Assembly: GCA_012515445.1 (NCBI GenBank)
Contig: JAAYYI010000055.1
Span: forward strand, 1-64,000
DNA length: 64,000 nucleotides
From: Candidatus Bathyarchaeota archaeon
GTDB taxonomy: Archaea; Thermoproteota; Bathyarchaeia; Bathyarchaeales; Bathycorpusculaceae
Direction of reading: 5' to 3'
The translations under genes and the position numbers were made by a program. The notes beneath the pieces are model-generated. The model did not search any database and was not told the origin of the DNA. It was given only the letters and a program-made list of their open reading frames with translations. The stretch's first letter is position 1. Each line of letters starts with the position of its first letter. This document shows positions 17,033 to 25,900 of this stretch, piece by piece.

Positions 17033-17986
17033 CTAACCAAGTATGCATGCGCCTTTTTCCTTAAACAGCCTAAGTCCATCAACGCTGGGTAAATCCGCAA
17101 AGTACAACATGAAATAAGTCACTCCTAAATCAACGTAAGCTTGGAATCCCTTAAGGCATTCATCTACTGTTCCCACAAGCGTGTACTGCTTGAAATCCTC
17201 AAGCGACGTATTGGGCGGTTTGTATTTCACGATTTTTTCCTCGAGCTCTGCATTGTCAGAGGCAATCAAGATTTGTCCTGCGGGCCAGCATGACTTCTCA
17301 ATCTGCCTAAAATCCCTGCCAATAACCTCGCAGTAACGCTGTAGCACCGTTAGTTTATGGCGATAGTCCTCAATTGAAGGCAGAAAACCCCAATCAAACC
17401 GGTCCGCATACTTAGCCGCAACCTTCAGCGTATATTTTTCTCCGCGTCCACCAACTATGATGGGCGGGCGTGGCTTCTGCTTGGGCTTCGGTTCACATAC
17501 TGCCTCTTTTAACGTGTAGTATTTGCCTTGGTAGTTGGCTTTCGGGTATGACCAGAGCCGCCTGATAACCTCCAGTGACTCCTCCAGCTGCATGATTCGC
17601 TCTTTGGGTTTGGAAAAGCCAAAGCCATACGCTTGATGCTCAGCCTCCTGCACGCCTGCGCCGACTCCGAATTCTAGTCTGCCGTTTGAGATTTGATCAA
17701 GGGTCGCCGCCGCTTTAGCCAATAGTGCCGGGTTATGGTGTGCGGTGCAGGTAACAATGCTTCCAAGCCGTATTCTACTGGTTACAGACGCCAACGCAGA
17801 CAGCGCCGTCCAACATTCGAGAATAGTCGCGTCCTTATACATCAGGTGATCGTCAAGCCAGACCGAGTCGTAGCCAAGCCGCTCGCATTCCTGTACCACA
17901 TTTCTGAGTTGAGCGTAATATTCAGCGGGTTTGCTCTGGAAAGCGTAGAATGGCAGGAAGACGCCGAATTTAATTTTGCCCAACAT
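17033..17986 (-). CDS. Luciferase-like (LLM) flavin- or F420-dependent monooxygenase family
   Basis: 317 aa from ATG 17986, with AAGGTGA upstream. The longer TTG start at 18040 adds a non-conserved leader. TIM-barrel LLM family: KFGVFLPFYAFQ at the N-terminus, YDSVWLDDHLMYKD, TSRIRLGSIVTCTAHHNPALLAKAAATLD, and GRLEFGVGAGVQEAEHQAYG. In archaea such proteins are mostly F420-dependent oxidoreductases (for example Mer-like or secondary-alcohol enzymes), but the substrate cannot be read from sequence. It is a single gene with its own transcript, divergent from the ferredoxin gene. Confidence 0.85.
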   Translation of the reverse strand: MLGKIKFGVFLPFYAFQSKPAEYYAQLRNVVQECERLGYDSVWLDDHLMYKDATILECWTALSALASVTSRIRLGSIVTCTAHHNPALLAKAAATLDQISNGRLEFGVGAGVQEAEHQAYGFGFSKPKERIMQLEESLEVIRRLWSYPKANYQGKYYTLKEAVCEPKPKQKPRPPIIVGGRGEKYTLKVAAKYADRFDWGFLPSIEDYRHKLTVLQRYCEVIGRDFRQIEKSCWPAGQILIASDNAELEEKIVKYKPPNTSLEDFKQYTLVGTVDECLKGFQAYVDLGVTYFMLYFADLPSVDGLRLFKEKGACILG

Positions 17987-18146
17987 TTCACCTTTTGTAT
18001 CAACTATTTGGCGTTGGGACGTTATAGCCTTATTCGTCAAAGCTTAAGCGTATAGTTTTGGCGAGTTCTATCAAGAAAAGAACAGTTGAAACCAGAAATG
18101 TAATTATAATTCATAAAACCTATTTTTTAGCAAAACCGACTTAACC

Positions 18147-18665
18147 GTGAAGTCTGCTATGCCGGCTAAACCAATTTCTATATTCGACCTCATGAACGAG
18201 GAAAGCGAAGCACTAAGCGAAGAGGAAGAGCGTAGAAAGCGGCGAAAAGAACTCATCGAACCAACCGGTGTAAAAGAACTTTTTAAAGAGGGCAAAATCA
18301 GCATTAACAAGTTCACCTGCGTCGGCGGCCAATGCAAACTCTGCATCAAAGCCTGTCCAACCAACGCGCTTTACTGGGGAACAGGTGAAGTCGGCATAAT
18401 AGATGACTTATGTGTTTACTGCGGTGCATGCGTTGCCAATTGCATGGTTGATAACTGCATAAAAGTCGAACGCACAGCCGACACAAAGGTTGAAAAGTTT
18501 AGTAAAATCGAAGATATCATAAAACTCGATGAGTGTAAGAACACAAAAAAACGTTTTGAGCGGGTGAGGACCAATGCGGCTACATTGAGGCATACGCAGC
18601 TACCTAAGCCTGAGCCGGACGCGAAACCTAAAAAGCGTGTTATCGCAAACTTGGAGCCGCTATAA
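18147..18665 (+). CDS. Dicluster 4Fe-4S ferredoxin-type protein
   Basis: 172 aa from GTG 18147; ATG 18159 would give a start at MPAKPISIFD. After an acidic/basic N-terminal helix come two 4Fe-4S sites at about 57-105: CVGGQCKLCIKACP and CVYCGACVANCMVDNC. The first motif has an unusual four-residue gap after its first Cys. The C-terminal 50 residues are charged and Pro/Lys-rich. Likely an electron carrier or a subunit of a larger redox enzyme; no partner is adjacent. Confidence 0.8.
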   Translation: MKSAMPAKPISIFDLMNEESEALSEEEERRKRRKELIEPTGVKELFKEGKISINKFTCVGGQCKLCIKACPTNALYWGTGEVGIIDDLCVYCGACVANCMVDNCIKVERTADTKVEKFSKIEDIIKLDECKNTKKRFERVRTNAATLRHTQLPKPEPDAKPKKRVIANLEPL

Positions 18666-18798
18666 AATAGCCTCATATATGCTATCCGGGGCGATTATTC
18701 CGAAAACCGAGCATCGGATCGGCAAGAAACCCTGAAACTGACAGGAAAACTGATAAGCAAAAACATTATTTTACAGAAACCACAAGGGAAGAAATCTT

Positions 18799-19818
18799 AT
18801 GTCTAAAACTTACACTATAGTCGCGCTGAAAGGCGACGGCATCGGTCCAGAAGTTACAGAAGCCACCGTCAAAGTACTCCAAGCAGCAGAAGCGAAATCA
18901 GACTTCAAACTTAACATAGTTTACGGTGAAGCAGGTGCCCACTGTATCCCACAATACGGCACCAACCTACCAGCTGAAACAGTAGAGTTAATCAAGAAAA
19001 GCGACGCATGCCTAAAAGGCCCCATGACTACTCCCGAAGAAGCAGGTGCCCCAGTAAGCGTAGCCGTCACACTCAGACGCATGTTTAACCTCTACGCTAA
19101 CGTTCGCCCATGCAAAACCTTCCCGAACGTTGAATCCCTTAAACCCAACATCGACTTCATCGTAGTCCGCGAAAACACTGAAGGCCTCTACAGCGGCGCA
19201 GAGTCACTACTTGCACCAGGCGTCGGCATCGCTCTAAGAATCATCACACACGACGCTTCACTGCGGGTTGCTGAATTTGCATTCAAACTCGCGATGCAGC
19301 GCAGAAAGCACCTCACATACATCCACAAAGGCAACATCTTACGCATAACTGACGGTATCTTTAAAGATGCAGTTAAAGAAGCACAGAAAAAGTACCCTGA
19401 AGTAGAAGTTGACGACTTACACGTTGATGCAGCAACCATGCAGTTCATCAAGCAGCCGGAGAAATACGATGTTCTAGTTACCACAAACCTGTTCGGCGAC
19501 ATCCTATCCGACGAAGCAGCGCAGGTAACAGGCAGCTTAGGCTTAGCAGCAGGCGCAAACATCGGCGACAGCTACGCAATGTTTGAACCCGTCCACGGTT
19601 CCGCACCGAAATACACCGGCATGGACCGCGTAAACCCAATCGCTACAATCCTTGCTGGCGCTATGATGCTGGATTGGCTAGGTGAGAAGGCAGCGGCAAA
19701 GAAAATCGAGGACGCAGTCGTCGCTGTGCTTACCGAGGGCAAAGTGAGAACACATGATTTAGGCGGACAGGCTAAAGGCAGTGAAATCACCGCGGCTATA
19801 GTCTCTAAAATCCAATAA
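18799..19818 (+). CDS. Isocitrate / isopropylmalate dehydrogenase family protein
   Basis: 339 aa beta-decarboxylating dehydrogenase. ALKGDGIGPEV at the N-terminus, KGPMTTP, TLRRMFNLYANVRPCK (substrate Arg residues), FIVVRENTEGLYSG, the catalytic Lys in THKGN-like YIHKGNILR, and LFGDILSDEAAQVTGSLGLAAGANIG. The short length and NAD-type features fit archaeal NAD-isocitrate, isopropylmalate or homoisocitrate dehydrogenases; these cannot be told apart from context because no leucine or TCA gene is adjacent. Confidence 0.88.
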   Translation: MSKTYTIVALKGDGIGPEVTEATVKVLQAAEAKSDFKLNIVYGEAGAHCIPQYGTNLPAETVELIKKSDACLKGPMTTPEEAGAPVSVAVTLRRMFNLYANVRPCKTFPNVESLKPNIDFIVVRENTEGLYSGAESLLAPGVGIALRIITHDASLRVAEFAFKLAMQRRKHLTYIHKGNILRITDGIFKDAVKEAQKKYPEVEVDDLHVDAATMQFIKQPEKYDVLVTTNLFGDILSDEAAQVTGSLGLAAGANIGDSYAMFEPVHGSAPKYTGMDRVNPIATILAGAMMLDWLGEKAAAKKIEDAVVAVLTEGKVRTHDLGGQAKGSEITAAIVSKIQ

Positions 19819-19854
19819 TTTTCTTTTTTTGTTACTTGACTTTTCTTTGAAGCG

Positions 19855-20703
19855 TTATGCAGAAGCTTGAATGCTCAGCGACGTATTAGAGTCAACATGC
19901 ACTTCAAACCCGCCGTCCTTAACTTCTTTCACTCGTGCGTTAACCAGAACCAGATTAGTGCTTTCTCTAAGTAACCTCTCAAGTTCTTCGACTTTCTCGT
20001 TCCAAACCACCACAACCGCTTCAGCAGAGTCATCCCTGAACGCAAAACGTAGCACAACCCCTGTTGTGTCGTCGCTTTTGGTGAAACCGGTCTTGCCCAG
20101 TACGGCTTTCACTGTCCCGCTGATGTGCACGCTGCCCGAGTTAGCGCTTAAAGCGGCGATTTTTGAGGTAAATTTCTCGATTGGCGGGTACTGTTGGCTT
20201 TTTTCCGGCGGCTGCAACTCGATCAAGCTTTTATCGCCCAAGTGAAGTTCTGTTTTGCCGCCTCTGTCGTCGCGTGTATACCCGTGAAGGAACCTTACTG
20301 CCTGCCCCGCTTTCAATTCGCCCCTCTCGACAAGTTCCGCTTTTTCGTTCCAGAGCACAACCCGCAGTAACCCGCCGTCATCTCCGAGCATCAAGGTGGC
20401 GAATTTACCTGATTTCTCCTGACCCTGAAAAGACTTAGCGGGGAAAACTGCGACTAAGCGGCCGGCGACGCAGACATCGTATAACCCCGAGAAGAGTTTA
20501 CCCGTAGAAATGATGCCGCTGTTCTCGTAGCTGTTCTGCTTAACTTCTATACCCAGCTTTGCCGCAATTAGCTTTAGGAGTGTTTCGTCTTCAAGTAACC
20601 CGCCGGTTTTGGCGCGTTCCACATCCAACTGCTCCAGTAGCTGGGCTTGGCTAATCTGCGGATTCTTCGACTGAATCTCGTCCATGAGGGCTTGAGTGGT
20701 CAT
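19855..20703 (-). CDS. OB-fold single-stranded DNA-binding protein (RPA-like)
   Basis: 282 aa. Two OB folds are visible: about 60-160 (SGLYDVCVAGRLVAVFPAKSF ... LLRVVLWNEKAELVE) and about 180-275 (GSVHISGTVKAVLGKTGF ... AVVVVWNEKVEEL). Both have the VVxWNEK signature of archaeal replication factor A. The N-terminal ~50 residues form a small helical region (QISQAQLLEQLDVERAKTG). It binds single-stranded DNA in replication and repair. It is convergent with the upstream dehydrogenase gene. Confidence 0.85.
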   Translation of the reverse strand: MTTQALMDEIQSKNPQISQAQLLEQLDVERAKTGGLLEDETLLKLIAAKLGIEVKQNSYENSGIISTGKLFSGLYDVCVAGRLVAVFPAKSFQGQEKSGKFATLMLGDDGGLLRVVLWNEKAELVERGELKAGQAVRFLHGYTRDDRGGKTELHLGDKSLIELQPPEKSQQYPPIEKFTSKIAALSANSGSVHISGTVKAVLGKTGFTKSDDTTGVVLRFAFRDDSAEAVVVVWNEKVEELERLLRESTNLVLVNARVKEVKDGGFEVHVDSNTSLSIQASA

Positions 20704-20816
20704 TTTTGCGCCGACACGATAGTGCCGTCTGGCGCTTTAATGTTTTTGGCTAAAAACAGGTTTCTGGTTATGTTTATTAAAAACGCTGAGTCCAATGATT
20801 TTAGGCGTCAATTGCC

Positions 20817-21095
20817 ATGGCGGACTTGGGCTATTTGATTGTCGTCGGCTTTATACTTGTCATCGCTGGTATAGCAGTGATTATTGCAGCCATAATTCGA
20901 GCCTCCACCCGCCAGCAAAATGAAAAAGGCGAAGATGACACCCGCATGAAAGCAGCAGGCGTAATCATGATTGGGCCGATCCCGATAATCTTTGGAACCG
21001 ATAAAAAATCAGTCAAGACAGTGTTGGTTTTGGCGCTGGTGTTGTCGATTGTTTTCTTGATTATTTCAGTCGTTTATTATGTGTTGTTGAGGTAG
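20817..21095 (+). CDS. DUF131/TIGR00304 membrane protein, paralogue 1
   Basis: 92 aa: an N-terminal membrane helix (IVVGFILVIAGIAVIIAAII), a charged linker, the family motif AAGVIMIGPIPIIFGTDKKS, then a second helix. This archaeal family of unknown function is defined by the GxxxIGPxPIxFG motif. A TATA-like TTTATTAAAA lies about 40 bases upstream. The next gene is a tandem paralogue. Confidence 0.8.
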   Translation: MADLGYLIVVGFILVIAGIAVIIAAIIRASTRQQNEKGEDDTRMKAAGVIMIGPIPIIFGTDKKSVKTVLVLALVLSIVFLIISVVYYVLLR

Positions 21096-21401
21096 TTGGC
21101 TGTGAGAGGCGAAGAAAAAACAGAAGTTGAGGGAGTTGCGGTTTCTAGCAGGCTGTTTAGTTTAGTAGCTTTGGGTATAAGCCTTGTTTTTGTAGGTATA
21201 GCCGTAATTATTGTGGCTTCTGTGTTTGCCAGCGGCGGTTCAAGCAGCGTCGGCGGCGTTATTTTCATCGGTCCCTTCCCTATTGTCTTCGGCACTGGCC
21301 CAGACGCGGCATGGCTGATTGCCTTAGGCTTAGTGCTGGCTATAATCAGTATAATTTTGTTTCAGGTTATGAATAGAAGAGTAAAGAGAATAGTAGAGTA
21401 A
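21096..21401 (+). CDS. DUF131/TIGR00304 membrane protein, paralogue 2
   Basis: 101 aa. TTG 21096 directly follows the stop of the previous gene; GTG 21102 is an alternative start. The layout is the same: membrane helix, the motif GGVIFIGPFPIVFGTGPDA, second helix, then the basic tail NRRVKRIVE. Sequence identity with paralogue 1 is limited to the motif and helices, so the duplication is old. Confidence 0.8.
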   Translation: MAVRGEEKTEVEGVAVSSRLFSLVALGISLVFVGIAVIIVASVFASGGSSSVGGVIFIGPFPIVFGTGPDAAWLIALGLVLAIISIILFQVMNRRVKRIVE

Positions 21402-21409
21402 AAGCTGGT

Positions 21410-21532
21410 TTATTCTTCGGCTGTCTCTTCATCTTTCCCGTAGTAGGCGTATAAGAAAATCAATGCTATAGCAACGAAGATTGAGCCCATCAGGACGTAC
21501 TGTAGAGACAGGAAATATGCGCTAATATCCAT
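21410..21532 (-). CDS. Small single-pass membrane protein, 40 aa
   Basis: ATG 21532 with GAGG seven bases upstream. One central hydrophobic helix (YVLMGSIFVAIALIFLYAYY), then the charged tail GKDEETAEE. The clear ribosome binding site, single helix and acidic tail make it a convincing small gene. It is convergent with the DUF131 pair. Function unknown. Confidence 0.65.
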   Translation of the reverse strand: MDISAYFLSLQYVLMGSIFVAIALIFLYAYYGKDEETAEE

Positions 21533-21636
21533 CTAGGTTCCTCTGTAATTTACTGATATGTTGTAGCATCTTAATATTTAAAGCTAAACCCCAATTCACT
21601 GATTCATGTCTGAAAAATGCTTTAGTTGAATATTAG

Positions 21637-22059
21637 TTACGCTTTTTTCTCAGCCAGCGGCTTCTTCCACTCTTTCATCAGCATACCGTAGGTTTCATCA
21701 TGTTCATCAATGGTGTCAAACCAGCCTAGGTTCTGCGCCAGCTTCTGCGTCAAGAGGTGATAGCACATATGCACTTTCTTGTCAAGCACACGGAAGTAGA
21801 AGTCGTCGCATGTACAGAACTCGGCTTCAGGCATAATCAAGTAGTCACGTTCCCTGCCGATGACAATCCACACTATTCTTCCTGAAGGCTTGAAAATGTA
21901 CTTTTTTACTCTGCCCTCTTTTAGTGCATCCAGCGCCTTGGTGAAGCGTTGGCCGAAGAGTTCATAGAGTGTAGTTAGGTTGTCTCCTGACAGTTTGCCC
22001 GCTGCTTTAGCTTCCCGGCATACAACATTTAGCGTCTCTTCTTCTGGATTAGTGCTCAT
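21637..22059 (-). CDS. SWIM zinc-finger-like protein
   Basis: 140 aa. The C-terminal half has FCTCDDFYF followed about 13 residues later by MCYHLLTQ: CxC...CxH, the SWIM zinc-finger pattern. The N-terminal half is helical, followed by a beta region (VKKYIFKPSGRIVWIVIGRERDYLI). SWIM domains occur in DNA- or protein-binding factors. Small archaeal SWIM proteins of this length often sit near RecA paralogues, but none is adjacent here. Confidence 0.7.
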   Translation of the reverse strand: MSTNPEEETLNVVCREAKAAGKLSGDNLTTLYELFGQRFTKALDALKEGRVKKYIFKPSGRIVWIVIGRERDYLIMPEAEFCTCDDFYFRVLDKKVHMCYHLLTQKLAQNLGWFDTIDEHDETYGMLMKEWKKPLAEKKA

Positions 22060-22103
22060 CGGTACACAAATCTAAGATAAGAAATGAGGGAGAATTTAGG
22101 CTT

Positions 22104-22703
22104 TTAGCCTATATTGATGGGTTCTCCTCTGGATTCTGCGGGTGCAACCTTTGGTAGCACAACTTCAAGCACGCCGTTCTTGTATGTAGAGGTGGCTTCT
22201 TTCACTCTTACTTTGGCAGGCAGCTGGACTTCTTTGTAGTACTTGTTCTGGGGTTTATCGACGGATATGTCGATTGAGTCTTCTGTGCCATGCAGTTTGA
22301 TGTCGGTTTTTTCTACACCTGGCAATTCGGCGACGACACGGATTTCCTTCTCATTCTCCACTATGTCAACGAGCGGTTCACGTTCCTCTTTTACTTCAGG
22401 TGGGCCTTTGAGGCCTTTTTTGATGTTGCCGAATTCCTGAATCTCCGGTTTGCCGTCGGGGCCGATTTTCATGCTGTAGCCATAGACGAATGGTCCAAGC
22501 TCTTTTACTGTGGAACCGTCTGGGAGTTTGCGTTCCTTAACGTACTCTTTTGGAACCTTTTCGGTGAAATCCTTGAGTTCCTCATCCATCATTTTCTCCA
22601 TCTCTTTAAACATCTCGTCGATGTCGCCGAAGAATGGGTCTTTGGATGGATTACGGCGTTTCTTGAACCATTCAGGATAATCTTCGTTACTGTCCGATGA
22701 CAA
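22104..22703 (-). CDS. Hsp20 / alpha-crystallin small heat-shock protein
   Basis: 199 aa, TTG start with GGTGGT upstream. The N-terminal ~85 residues are charged and Met/Glu-rich (DEMFKEMEKMMDEELKD). The alpha-crystallin domain covers about 110-199: PLVDIVENEKEIRVVAELPGVEKTDIKLH and the closing YKNGVLEVVLPK signature (G-x-L). It is an ATP-independent chaperone forming oligomers. A palindrome in the promoter region (22740-22753) may be involved in regulation. Confidence 0.88.
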   Translation of the reverse strand: MSSDSNEDYPEWFKKRRNPSKDPFFGDIDEMFKEMEKMMDEELKDFTEKVPKEYVKERKLPDGSTVKELGPFVYGYSMKIGPDGKPEIQEFGNIKKGLKGPPEVKEEREPLVDIVENEKEIRVVAELPGVEKTDIKLHGTEDSIDISVDKPQNKYYKEVQLPAKVRVKEATSTYKNGVLEVVLPKVAPAESRGEPINIG

Positions 22704-22739
22704 ATCAAACCACCACTAGACTTCTTGGTTGTCGGCGTC

Positions 22740-22753
22740 CAATAAATTTATTG
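22740..22753. promoter_or_regulatory. 14-bp perfect palindrome in the Hsp20 promoter region
   Basis: CAATAAATTTATTG is its own reverse complement and lies about 40 bases before the Hsp20 start. Its AT-rich core could itself be the TATA element, so a bound repressor would block TBP. Inference only. Confidence 0.4.
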
Positions 22754-22875
22754 TAAGAAAATTTGTGCTTGGATGCTGCAGGCGCTTTTGTGCTCTGCGG
22801 TGACCCCCTCCCTTATAAAAAGCGGCAAATCAGCAGTAAGAGGGCGAGTAAACAGGGTGGATTAAAAAGTGGGGG

Positions 22876-23205
22876 TTATTTTGCGATTAGGAATCCAACC
22901 GCGAACCCAATGATGAAGCCGATGCCCAGCGGCAGAATACCGATCAGCAACGTGCCGTACTGTACGACTATTGGTCCGTACTGGTCGATCAGTCCGGTCA
23001 TGGATTCTGTGCTCAAGCTGACGTAGCCGAAGTAAGCTGCTATGGCCACGATGACGGCGATTATTACTGCGATTTTGAGGAATTTATGAAGTAGGTAGCC
23101 TACGACAACTCCGATTATAAGCGGTAGGATCATCCATACGATCGCTGGTATGCTACTGATGGTGTTAGAAGTGATGAAGCCAATTATATCTTCTAATATA
23201 GCCAT
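22876..23205 (-). CDS. Small polytopic membrane protein, FUN14-like
   Basis: 109 aa with three hydrophobic segments (about 20-45, 47-65, 82-108). The segments GVVVGYLLHKFLKIAVIIAV and LGIGFIIGFAVGFLIAK resemble the glycine-rich helices of FUN14-domain proteins, but the match is weak. It has its own transcript, divergent from hypF. Function unknown. Confidence 0.6.
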   Translation of the reverse strand: MAILEDIIGFITSNTISSIPAIVWMILPLIIGVVVGYLLHKFLKIAVIIAVIVAIAAYFGYVSLSTESMTGLIDQYGPIVVQYGTLLIGILPLGIGFIIGFAVGFLIAK

Positions 23206-23280
23206 GTTCTAGTTTTCCTCCAAACAAGCAAGCCTAAGTTTCTAGTTGTATTTAACACCTTTGCATTGGCTTAGTTTGGG

Positions 23281-23290
23281 AAATATATAA
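23281..23290 (+). promoter_or_regulatory. TATA box of the hypF-hypC-hypD transcript
   Basis: AAATATATAA, with a predicted start near 23310, about 17 bases before the hypF start codon. Confidence 0.5.
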
Positions 23291-23327
23291 GAGGAAACGC
23301 TGTTTTTGAACTATCGAAGGCTCAGGT

Positions 23328-25610
23328 TTGCGGATAAAACTAACTGTTTCGGGGATCGTTCAAGGCGTCGGGTTTCGCCCATTCATCTACCGCGTCGCAG
23401 TTAAGCATGGATTAGCGGGTTACGTGCAGAACCGCGGCGACGCAGGCGTAGAAGTGCTCCTGGAAGGCGACCAAGCCTCAATTGAGGGATTCATGGCGGC
23501 TTTAGCTGATGAGAAGCCTCCGCTGGCGCGAATCGATCAGATCAAACGCACAGAGCTAGCCGGGCCTAACCAGTACAGCGCATTCACAATCATCAAAAGT
23601 TCAGAGGAAGCGGAACAGTCAGGCTCAGTCATTCCCCCGGATATCGCCATATGCAACCCGTGCCTTGCCGAGCTCCGGGACCCACAGAATCCGCGATTTG
23701 ACTATTTCTTTATCACCTGCACCGACTGCGGACCCCGCTTCACCACAATCGAGCGTTTGCCCTATGACCGGGAAAACACCACAATGTGCGAGTTTCCGCT
23801 TTGCGGTTTATGCCAGAAAGAGTACGCTGACCCCGCGAATAGACGCTTCCATGCGCAGACGGTGGCGTGTCCGACATGCGGACCCAAAGCGTACCTAACC
23901 GATAATAAAGGCGAACCAGTCCAAGCTGCTGACCCTGTACGGGCTGCCGGTAAGCTGCTCTCGGAAGGCAAAATCTTGGCAATCAAGGGCTATGGCGGCC
24001 TCCACATTGCGGCTTCAACCACGCTCGAAGCGCCTTTGCTGCGTCTTAGGAAGACCAAGCATCGCCGCGAGAAGCCCTTTGCAGTCATGGTTAAGAGCTT
24101 GGAGGCGGCGGCAGGCTTCTGTGAAATCAACGCAAAAGAGCGGGAAATGCTGTCTTCGCCTCAGAGGCCAATAGTCACGCTAAACAAAAGCGCCAGCTAT
24201 AATCTCTCAGAGTTGATAGCGCCCGGCTTGCATAACGTCGGTGTCATGCTCCCCTACACTGCGATGCATTACATGCTATTCGACGAAGTCGCCGACAAGT
24301 CGTTTGTAATGACCAGCGCTAACCCCGCCAGCGAACCCATCGTGAAGGATAATGACGCTGCAATCGACGTCCTAGGTGGCACAGTCGACTACTTCCTGTT
24401 CCATAACCGCAGAATCGCCCACCGATGCGACGACTCAGTAATGCGCGCGCATGGTGTTCACCCGGTTTTTCTTAGGAGAAGCCGCGGCTTCGCCCCAGCG
24501 CCAATCAAACTCAAAAGCCAAGCTAAGCACTGTGTGGTAGCTTATGGCGGCGAGTTAAACGATACCTCAACGGTGCTCTGCGGCAACAGGGCCTTCATTA
24601 GTCAGCACATCGGTGACGTAGAAAATCTTGAAACCGAGAGTTTCCTAAAAGAAGCCACCGGCCACCTACAGCATCTAACCAACACCCATCCCGAGGTGGT
24701 CGCCTGCGATTTGCACCCCAAATTTAATACCACCCGTTTAGCCAAAGAAGTATCTGAAGCGCAGGGGTTGCCGCTTGTTCAGGTGCAGCATCACCACGCC
24801 CACTCGGCTGCACTGATGGCTGAGCACGGCTTAGACGACATAGCTGCGGTTGCCTGTGACGGCTACGGCTACGGCATAGACGGCGAAGCTTGGGGCGGCG
24901 AAATCCTCTACTGCACCGATGATTCGGCGGAGTTCAGAAGGCTTGGTCATTTGGAGCCTCATTTGCTGATCGGGGGCGACTTGGCTAGCCGCTACCCCAT
25001 CCGTATGGCGGCTGCGATGCTATGTAAAGCCGGTGCAGATATAGCACATTGGTTAAAGCAAAACATAAGTGTGCTCTCTTACGGCGAGACTGAAGCCGAA
25101 ATAATACTTAACCAGTTAAAGAAAGGGATCGGCGGGCCCCAGACCACAAGCTGCGGCAGGGTACTGGACGCAGTTTCTGCGCTTTTAGGGGTCTGCACGG
25201 TCAGGAGCTATGAGGGTGAACCGGCAATGAAGCTGGAATCGGTTGCGTTTCGTGGCAGGGATGTTCTGCGTCTTAAGCCGCATATCTACGGCGACGTACT
25301 GAGCACTTCTAATTTGCTATGGATGCTCTATGAGGATCATGGCAAGCATTCTGTAGCGGATTTAGCTTATAGTGCTCATGTTTATCTTGCAAAGGGTCTC
25401 GCTGCCTTGGCAATCGAGCAAGCCCAAAAGCAAGGCACGAAGAATGTGGGTTTCACAGGCGGCGCAGCATGCAACCAGATCCTCGCGGCAACCATACGCG
25501 GAGCAGTCGAGGCGGCGGATTTACGGTTCTATGTGCATGAGCAGGTTCCAGCGGGCGACGGCGGCGTCTCCTTCGGTCAGGCAATCGTAGCATCAAAAAC
25601 CGAGTTTTAG
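23328..25610 (+). CDS. hypF: Carbamoyltransferase HypF
   Basis: 760 aa, TTG start giving MRIKLTVSGIVQGVGFRPF. Domains in order: acylphosphatase (about 1-90); zinc-finger pair (about 105-185, with CNPCLAEL, CTDCGPRF, CEFPLCGLC and CPTCGPK); YrdC-like (about 195-380); Kae1-like carbamoyltransferase (about 400-755, with VQHHHAHSAALMAEH metal ligands and CDGYGYGIDG). Full length. It makes the carbamoyl-AMP used to build the CN ligands of [NiFe]-hydrogenase on HypE. It leads the hypF-C-D set. Confidence 0.97.
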   Translation: MRIKLTVSGIVQGVGFRPFIYRVAVKHGLAGYVQNRGDAGVEVLLEGDQASIEGFMAALADEKPPLARIDQIKRTELAGPNQYSAFTIIKSSEEAEQSGSVIPPDIAICNPCLAELRDPQNPRFDYFFITCTDCGPRFTTIERLPYDRENTTMCEFPLCGLCQKEYADPANRRFHAQTVACPTCGPKAYLTDNKGEPVQAADPVRAAGKLLSEGKILAIKGYGGLHIAASTTLEAPLLRLRKTKHRREKPFAVMVKSLEAAAGFCEINAKEREMLSSPQRPIVTLNKSASYNLSELIAPGLHNVGVMLPYTAMHYMLFDEVADKSFVMTSANPASEPIVKDNDAAIDVLGGTVDYFLFHNRRIAHRCDDSVMRAHGVHPVFLRRSRGFAPAPIKLKSQAKHCVVAYGGELNDTSTVLCGNRAFISQHIGDVENLETESFLKEATGHLQHLTNTHPEVVACDLHPKFNTTRLAKEVSEAQGLPLVQVQHHHAHSAALMAEHGLDDIAAVACDGYGYGIDGEAWGGEILYCTDDSAEFRRLGHLEPHLLIGGDLASRYPIRMAAAMLCKAGADIAHWLKQNISVLSYGETEAEIILNQLKKGIGGPQTTSCGRVLDAVSALLGVCTVRSYEGEPAMKLESVAFRGRDVLRLKPHIYGDVLSTSNLLWMLYEDHGKHSVADLAYSAHVYLAKGLAALAIEQAQKQGTKNVGFTGGAACNQILAATIRGAVEAADLRFYVHEQVPAGDGGVSFGQAIVASKTEF

Positions 25611-25660
25611 ACCAAACTGCTTTTATCGCCCCAGAACGCTTTTTGTTGTATCTGATGCTT

Positions 25661-25888
25661 ATGTGCCTAGCTATTCCCGCAAAAATCATATCATTGCAGG
25701 GCGAAAAAGCCCAAGTTGACTTCGGTCAGGGCGTACTGCGAGACGTTAATGTGTCGCTTGTCGAGGCTAAACAGGGCGACTATGTGCTTGTGCATGCGGG
25801 TTACGCTATTCAGGTTCTTGAAGAGAAAGAGGCGCTTGAGACGTTGAGCCTCTGGAGCGACGTTTTAGCCCAAGCGGGCCAAGAATAG
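25661..25888 (+). CDS. hypC: Hydrogenase maturation chaperone HypC
   Basis: 75 aa. ATG 25661 was chosen because HypC needs Met-Cys at its N-terminus (MCLAIPAKI), and Cys2 is essential. The small beta-barrel core (VDFGQGVLRDVNVSLV, YVLVHAGYAIQVL) is complete. It carries the Fe(CN)2CO unit with HypD to the hydrogenase large subunit. The hypD start region begins right after its stop. Confidence 0.95.
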   Translation: MCLAIPAKIISLQGEKAQVDFGQGVLRDVNVSLVEAKQGDYVLVHAGYAIQVLEEKEALETLSLWSDVLAQAGQE

Positions 25889-25900
25889 GTGGTGCTGGGC

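Noticed and set aside
18666..18798. Possible structured leader (ATCCG...CGGAT) before the IDH/IPMDH gene
   Set aside because: The short pairing is weak, and a nearer AT-rich element suggests transcription starts downstream of it; no leucine-rich leader ORF was found.
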